NCBI GenBank assembly: GCA_938010765.1
Contig: CALLVX010000024.1
Coordinates: 62,001-126,000, forward strand
Reading direction: 5' to 3'
Source of the DNA: an uncultured Flavobacteriaceae bacterium
GTDB lineage: Bacteria; Bacteroidota; Bacteroidia; Flavobacteriales; Flavobacteriaceae
DNA length: 64,000 nt
Below, one piece after another: positions 61,934 through 64,000 of the stretch; the first letter of the stretch is position 1; each line of letters begins with the position of its first letter. Made by a program: the position numbers and the translations under genes. The notes under the pieces are model-generated. The model made no database searches. It was not told where the DNA came from and saw nothing but the letters and a program-made list of their open reading frames with translations.

Positions 61934-62899
61934 TTGAACAAACCCAAAGCTATACTTGACATAGCGAAGAAAACCATTACAATGCAAAGCGAGGCTATTC
62001 ATCAGCTGACCACTTTGCTCGACGGTGATTTTTCCAAGGCCGTAACTACTATCCTTAACTCTCAAGGAAGGGTGATCATCTCTGGAATAGGCAAAAGCGC
62101 TATCATTGCTTCAAAAATTACGGCAACCTTGAATTCAACAGGTACCCCTGCTATTTTCATGCATGCCGGAGACGCAATTCATGGGGATTTGGGTACCATT
62201 CAGGAAAACGATGTGGTGATTTGCATCTCCAAAAGCGGTAGCACTCCTGAAATAAAAATGCTGGTACCCTTAATTAAACGAGGCAAAAATATTTTGATCG
62301 GGATGACCGGCAACCCAGATTCTTTCCTCGGGCAACAGTCAGACTTTGTTTTGAACACCTTTGTTGGCAAAGAAGCTTGCCCGAACAATCTTGCGCCGAC
62401 TACTAGTACCACCGCGCAAATGGTCATGGGCGATGCCGTAGCCATCTGCTTGTTAGAACTAAAAGGATTCAGCAGCAAGGATTTTGCCAAATATCACCCT
62501 GGAGGCACCTTGGGAAAAAGGCTATACCTGCGAGTTGCCGATATCGTGGCAACCAACCAAAAGCCAGAAGTTACCAGCGAAAGTGATATCAAAAATGTCA
62601 TTGTAGAAATATCGGAAAAAATGTTAGGTGCCACAGCGGTTACCGAAAATGGACGGGTTGTTGGAGTAGTAACCGATGGTGATATTCGAAGGATGTTGAA
62701 CAACTACGATTCGATCAACGGCCTTATGGCGAAAGACATTATGACGCATTCACCGCAGACCATTGAAACCGATGTGTTAGCGTTAACGGCGCTCGAACGT
62801 ATGAACGAAAGGGGCATTTCGCAACTTTTGGTCGTTGATGGCAACCAATACAAAGGCGTGGTGCATTTACACAACCTAATTAACGAAGGCATTTTATAA
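61934..62899 (+). CDS. kdsD: KpsF/GutQ-family arabinose 5-phosphate isomerase (KdsD)
   Basis: A cytosolic isomerase that makes arabinose 5-phosphate for KDO synthesis. N-terminal SIS domain (GRVIISGIGKSAIIASKIT, VVICISKSGSTPEIKMLVPLI, PTTSTTAQMVMGDA) followed by two CBS domains (about 200-320). The frame is open from 61865, but that ATG falls within the predicted promoter; the TTG at 61934 (protein 321 residues, the usual family length) is chosen. The next in-frame ATG (61982) would trim conserved residues. Overlaps tatC by one base. Confidence 0.9.
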   Translation: MNKPKAILDIAKKTITMQSEAIHQLTTLLDGDFSKAVTTILNSQGRVIISGIGKSAIIASKITATLNSTGTPAIFMHAGDAIHGDLGTIQENDVVICISKSGSTPEIKMLVPLIKRGKNILIGMTGNPDSFLGQQSDFVLNTFVGKEACPNNLAPTTSTTAQMVMGDAVAICLLELKGFSSKDFAKYHPGGTLGKRLYLRVADIVATNQKPEVTSESDIKNVIVEISEKMLGATAVTENGRVVGVVTDGDIRRMLNNYDSINGLMAKDIMTHSPQTIETDVLALTALERMNERGISQLLVVDGNQYKGVVHLHNLINEGIL

Positions 62900-63762
62900 T
62901 GGCTACAACCAATACGACCAACCCGAACGAAATGTCGTTCCTAGACCATTTGGAAGAACTGCGATGGCATTTGATACGATCCGTTTCGGTTATTGTAATC
63001 TTTGGCAGTGTAGCCTTTTTAATGCGTGAGTTTGTCTTTGACACAGTACTGTTCGGACCAAAGAAAATGGATTTCCCTACGTATCGTCTGTTCTGTAATA
63101 TAGCCACCTATTTTGGCTTTGAATCTGATTTTTGTGCCGATGAGCTTCCTTTTACGATTCAAAGTAGATTAATGTCTGGGCAGTTTTCCGCTCATATCTG
63201 GACTTCAGTCTGGGCGGGCTTCATTGTAGGCTTTCCGTATGTACTGTACGAAATGTGGAAATTTATTAGTCCGGGGCTGTATGAAAAAGAACGAAACAAT
63301 TCCAGGGGTTTTATTGTGATAGCGTCCCTGCTATTCTTTCTCGGGGCATTGTTCGGATACTATGTGGTGACCCCTTTATCCATCAACTTTTTAGGCACTT
63401 ACCAAGTAAGCTCAGAGGTTACTAACGAATTTGACCTGGGGTCCTATGTGGCAACTGTTCGGGCTTCGGTAATCGCATGTGGGTTTATATTTGAACTCCC
63501 TATTATTGTGTATTTCCTAACCAAAGTGGGCTTGGTTACCCCAGAAATTCTTAAAAAATATCGTAAAATATCGCTGGTAGTTGTTTTAATCCTGGCTGCT
63601 GTGATTACACCTCCGGATGTGGCAAGCCAAGTAGTGGTCGCGGTTCCCATTTTGGTATTGTATCAAGTAAGCATCTATATTTCACGTCGTGTTTTAAAAA
63701 ATCAGGCCAAAAAAGAGGCTAAAAGAGTTAGAAAAGAAGGAAACGATGTCAAACCCCGTTGA
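62899..63762 (+). CDS. tatC: Twin-arginine translocase subunit TatC
   Basis: A 287-residue inner-membrane core subunit of the Tat pathway with six membrane helices. Conserved N-terminal motif MSFLDHLEELRWHLIRS and the periplasmic FISPGLYEKERNN loop. The pathway exports the folded flavoenzymes and DUF1501 protein found elsewhere in this window. The ATG shares its A with the kdsD stop; the 3' end overlaps the next gene by 17 bases. Confidence 0.95.
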   Translation: MATTNTTNPNEMSFLDHLEELRWHLIRSVSVIVIFGSVAFLMREFVFDTVLFGPKKMDFPTYRLFCNIATYFGFESDFCADELPFTIQSRLMSGQFSAHIWTSVWAGFIVGFPYVLYEMWKFISPGLYEKERNNSRGFIVIASLLFFLGALFGYYVVTPLSINFLGTYQVSSEVTNEFDLGSYVATVRASVIACGFIFELPIIVYFLTKVGLVTPEILKKYRKISLVVVLILAAVITPPDVASQVVVAVPILVLYQVSIYISRRVLKNQAKKEAKRVRKEGNDVKPR

Positions 63763-64000
63763 AGAGTTTAATGCTTACAGGCAAAAGATGAACGAGAAGT
63801 TATTGGCAGACAATAACAAAATCGTCAAACGTATTTTTAATTTGGATACCAATGCCTATGCCGCAGGTGCCCTCGATGTAAAGACGAAAGAATTATTAGG
63901 CCTTGTAGCTTCTGCAGTATTGCGGTGCGATGATTGCATAAAATACCATTTGGAAACCTGCTTTAAAGAAGGTACTACCAAAGAAGAAGTAATGGAAACA
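63746..64000 (+). CDS. Carboxymuconolactone decarboxylase-like (AhpD-fold) protein, 3' truncated by window edge
   Basis: The first 85 codons of an AhpD-like protein. The redox motif RCDDCIKYHLE (CxxC followed by His) marks the peroxidase-type branch of the carboxymuconolactone decarboxylase family. The ATG at 63746 lies inside the tatC 3' end, and the frame is open to the window edge. The gene continues to the right. Confidence 0.88.
   Translation, partial: MSNPVEEFNAYRQKMNEKLLADNNKIVKRIFNLDTNAYAAGALDVKTKELLGLVASAVLRCDDCIKYHLETCFKEGTTKEEVMET

Overview
The window looks like a chromosomal segment of a marine-type member of the Flavobacteriaceae (Bacteroidetes). The signs are a T9SS sorting domain, DUF1800/DUF1501 genes, a flexirubin-free crt cluster with CruF, TAnnTTTG -7 promoter boxes (tRNA-Leu, crt regulator, AraC gene, kdsD), weak Shine-Dalgarno sequences, A+T-rich DNA and many Sec or Tat lipoproteins. 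I cannot assign the genus. There is one tRNA. I see no rRNA, insertion sequence, prophage or CRISPR array. Both window edges cut a gene: a NarL-type response regulator on the left and an AhpD-like protein on the right.

Layout: 0.5-5.4 kb holds miscellaneous enzymes (two alpha/beta hydrolases, arylamine N-acetyltransferase, FMN reductase) and two decayed genes, a SPOR-domain gene and a DoxX gene. 5.5-13.4 kb is an eight-gene minus-strand operon: c-type cytochrome, exported flavin amine oxidase, CpcT/CpeT-like protein, DUF1838 lipoprotein, second exported flavin amine oxidase and three VOC proteins. Next come an exported amidohydrolase (minus) and, on the plus strand, DUF1800, Tat-exported DUF1501 and a T9SS-secreted haem protein. 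20.4-28.8 kb holds an NADP-dependent reductase and a complete propionyl-CoA to succinyl-CoA route: biotin carrier, biotin carboxylase, carboxyltransferase and both methylmalonyl-CoA mutase subunits. A 17-bp palindrome, AGTTAA-N5-TTAACT, recurs in front of four transcription units of this 12.8-22 kb stretch. It ties the oxidative operon, the amidohydrolase/DUF1800 region, the reductase and the propionyl-CoA operon into one probable regulon. This is the best candidate for an undescribed system here.

28.8-36.3 kb: an HxlR regulator, a GNAT enzyme and tRNA-Leu(GAG) come first. Then follows a MerR-family regulator with the cobalamin-photoreceptor motifs of CarH, directly before a crtI-crtB-crtZ-crtD-cruF carotenoid operon. 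36.4-44.1 kb (minus strand): two TlpA-like proteins (one has lost a catalytic Cys), aconitase, a methyltransferase, MoxR ATPase and two SurA-like periplasmic chaperones. 44.2-53 kb (plus strand): a small conserved protein, a class A beta-lactamase-fold hydrolase, an SRPBCC protein, a GH2 beta-galactosidase, a sodium/sugar symporter, RluF and a sulfatase. 53-59.5 kb: membrane AraC regulator, two lipoproteins, an M23 peptidase, an outer-membrane-type protein, and a two-gene unit with an unusual cytosolic HtrA-like protease carrying a zinc ribbon. 59.5-64 kb: recQ, and divergently kdsD-tatC-CMD protein.
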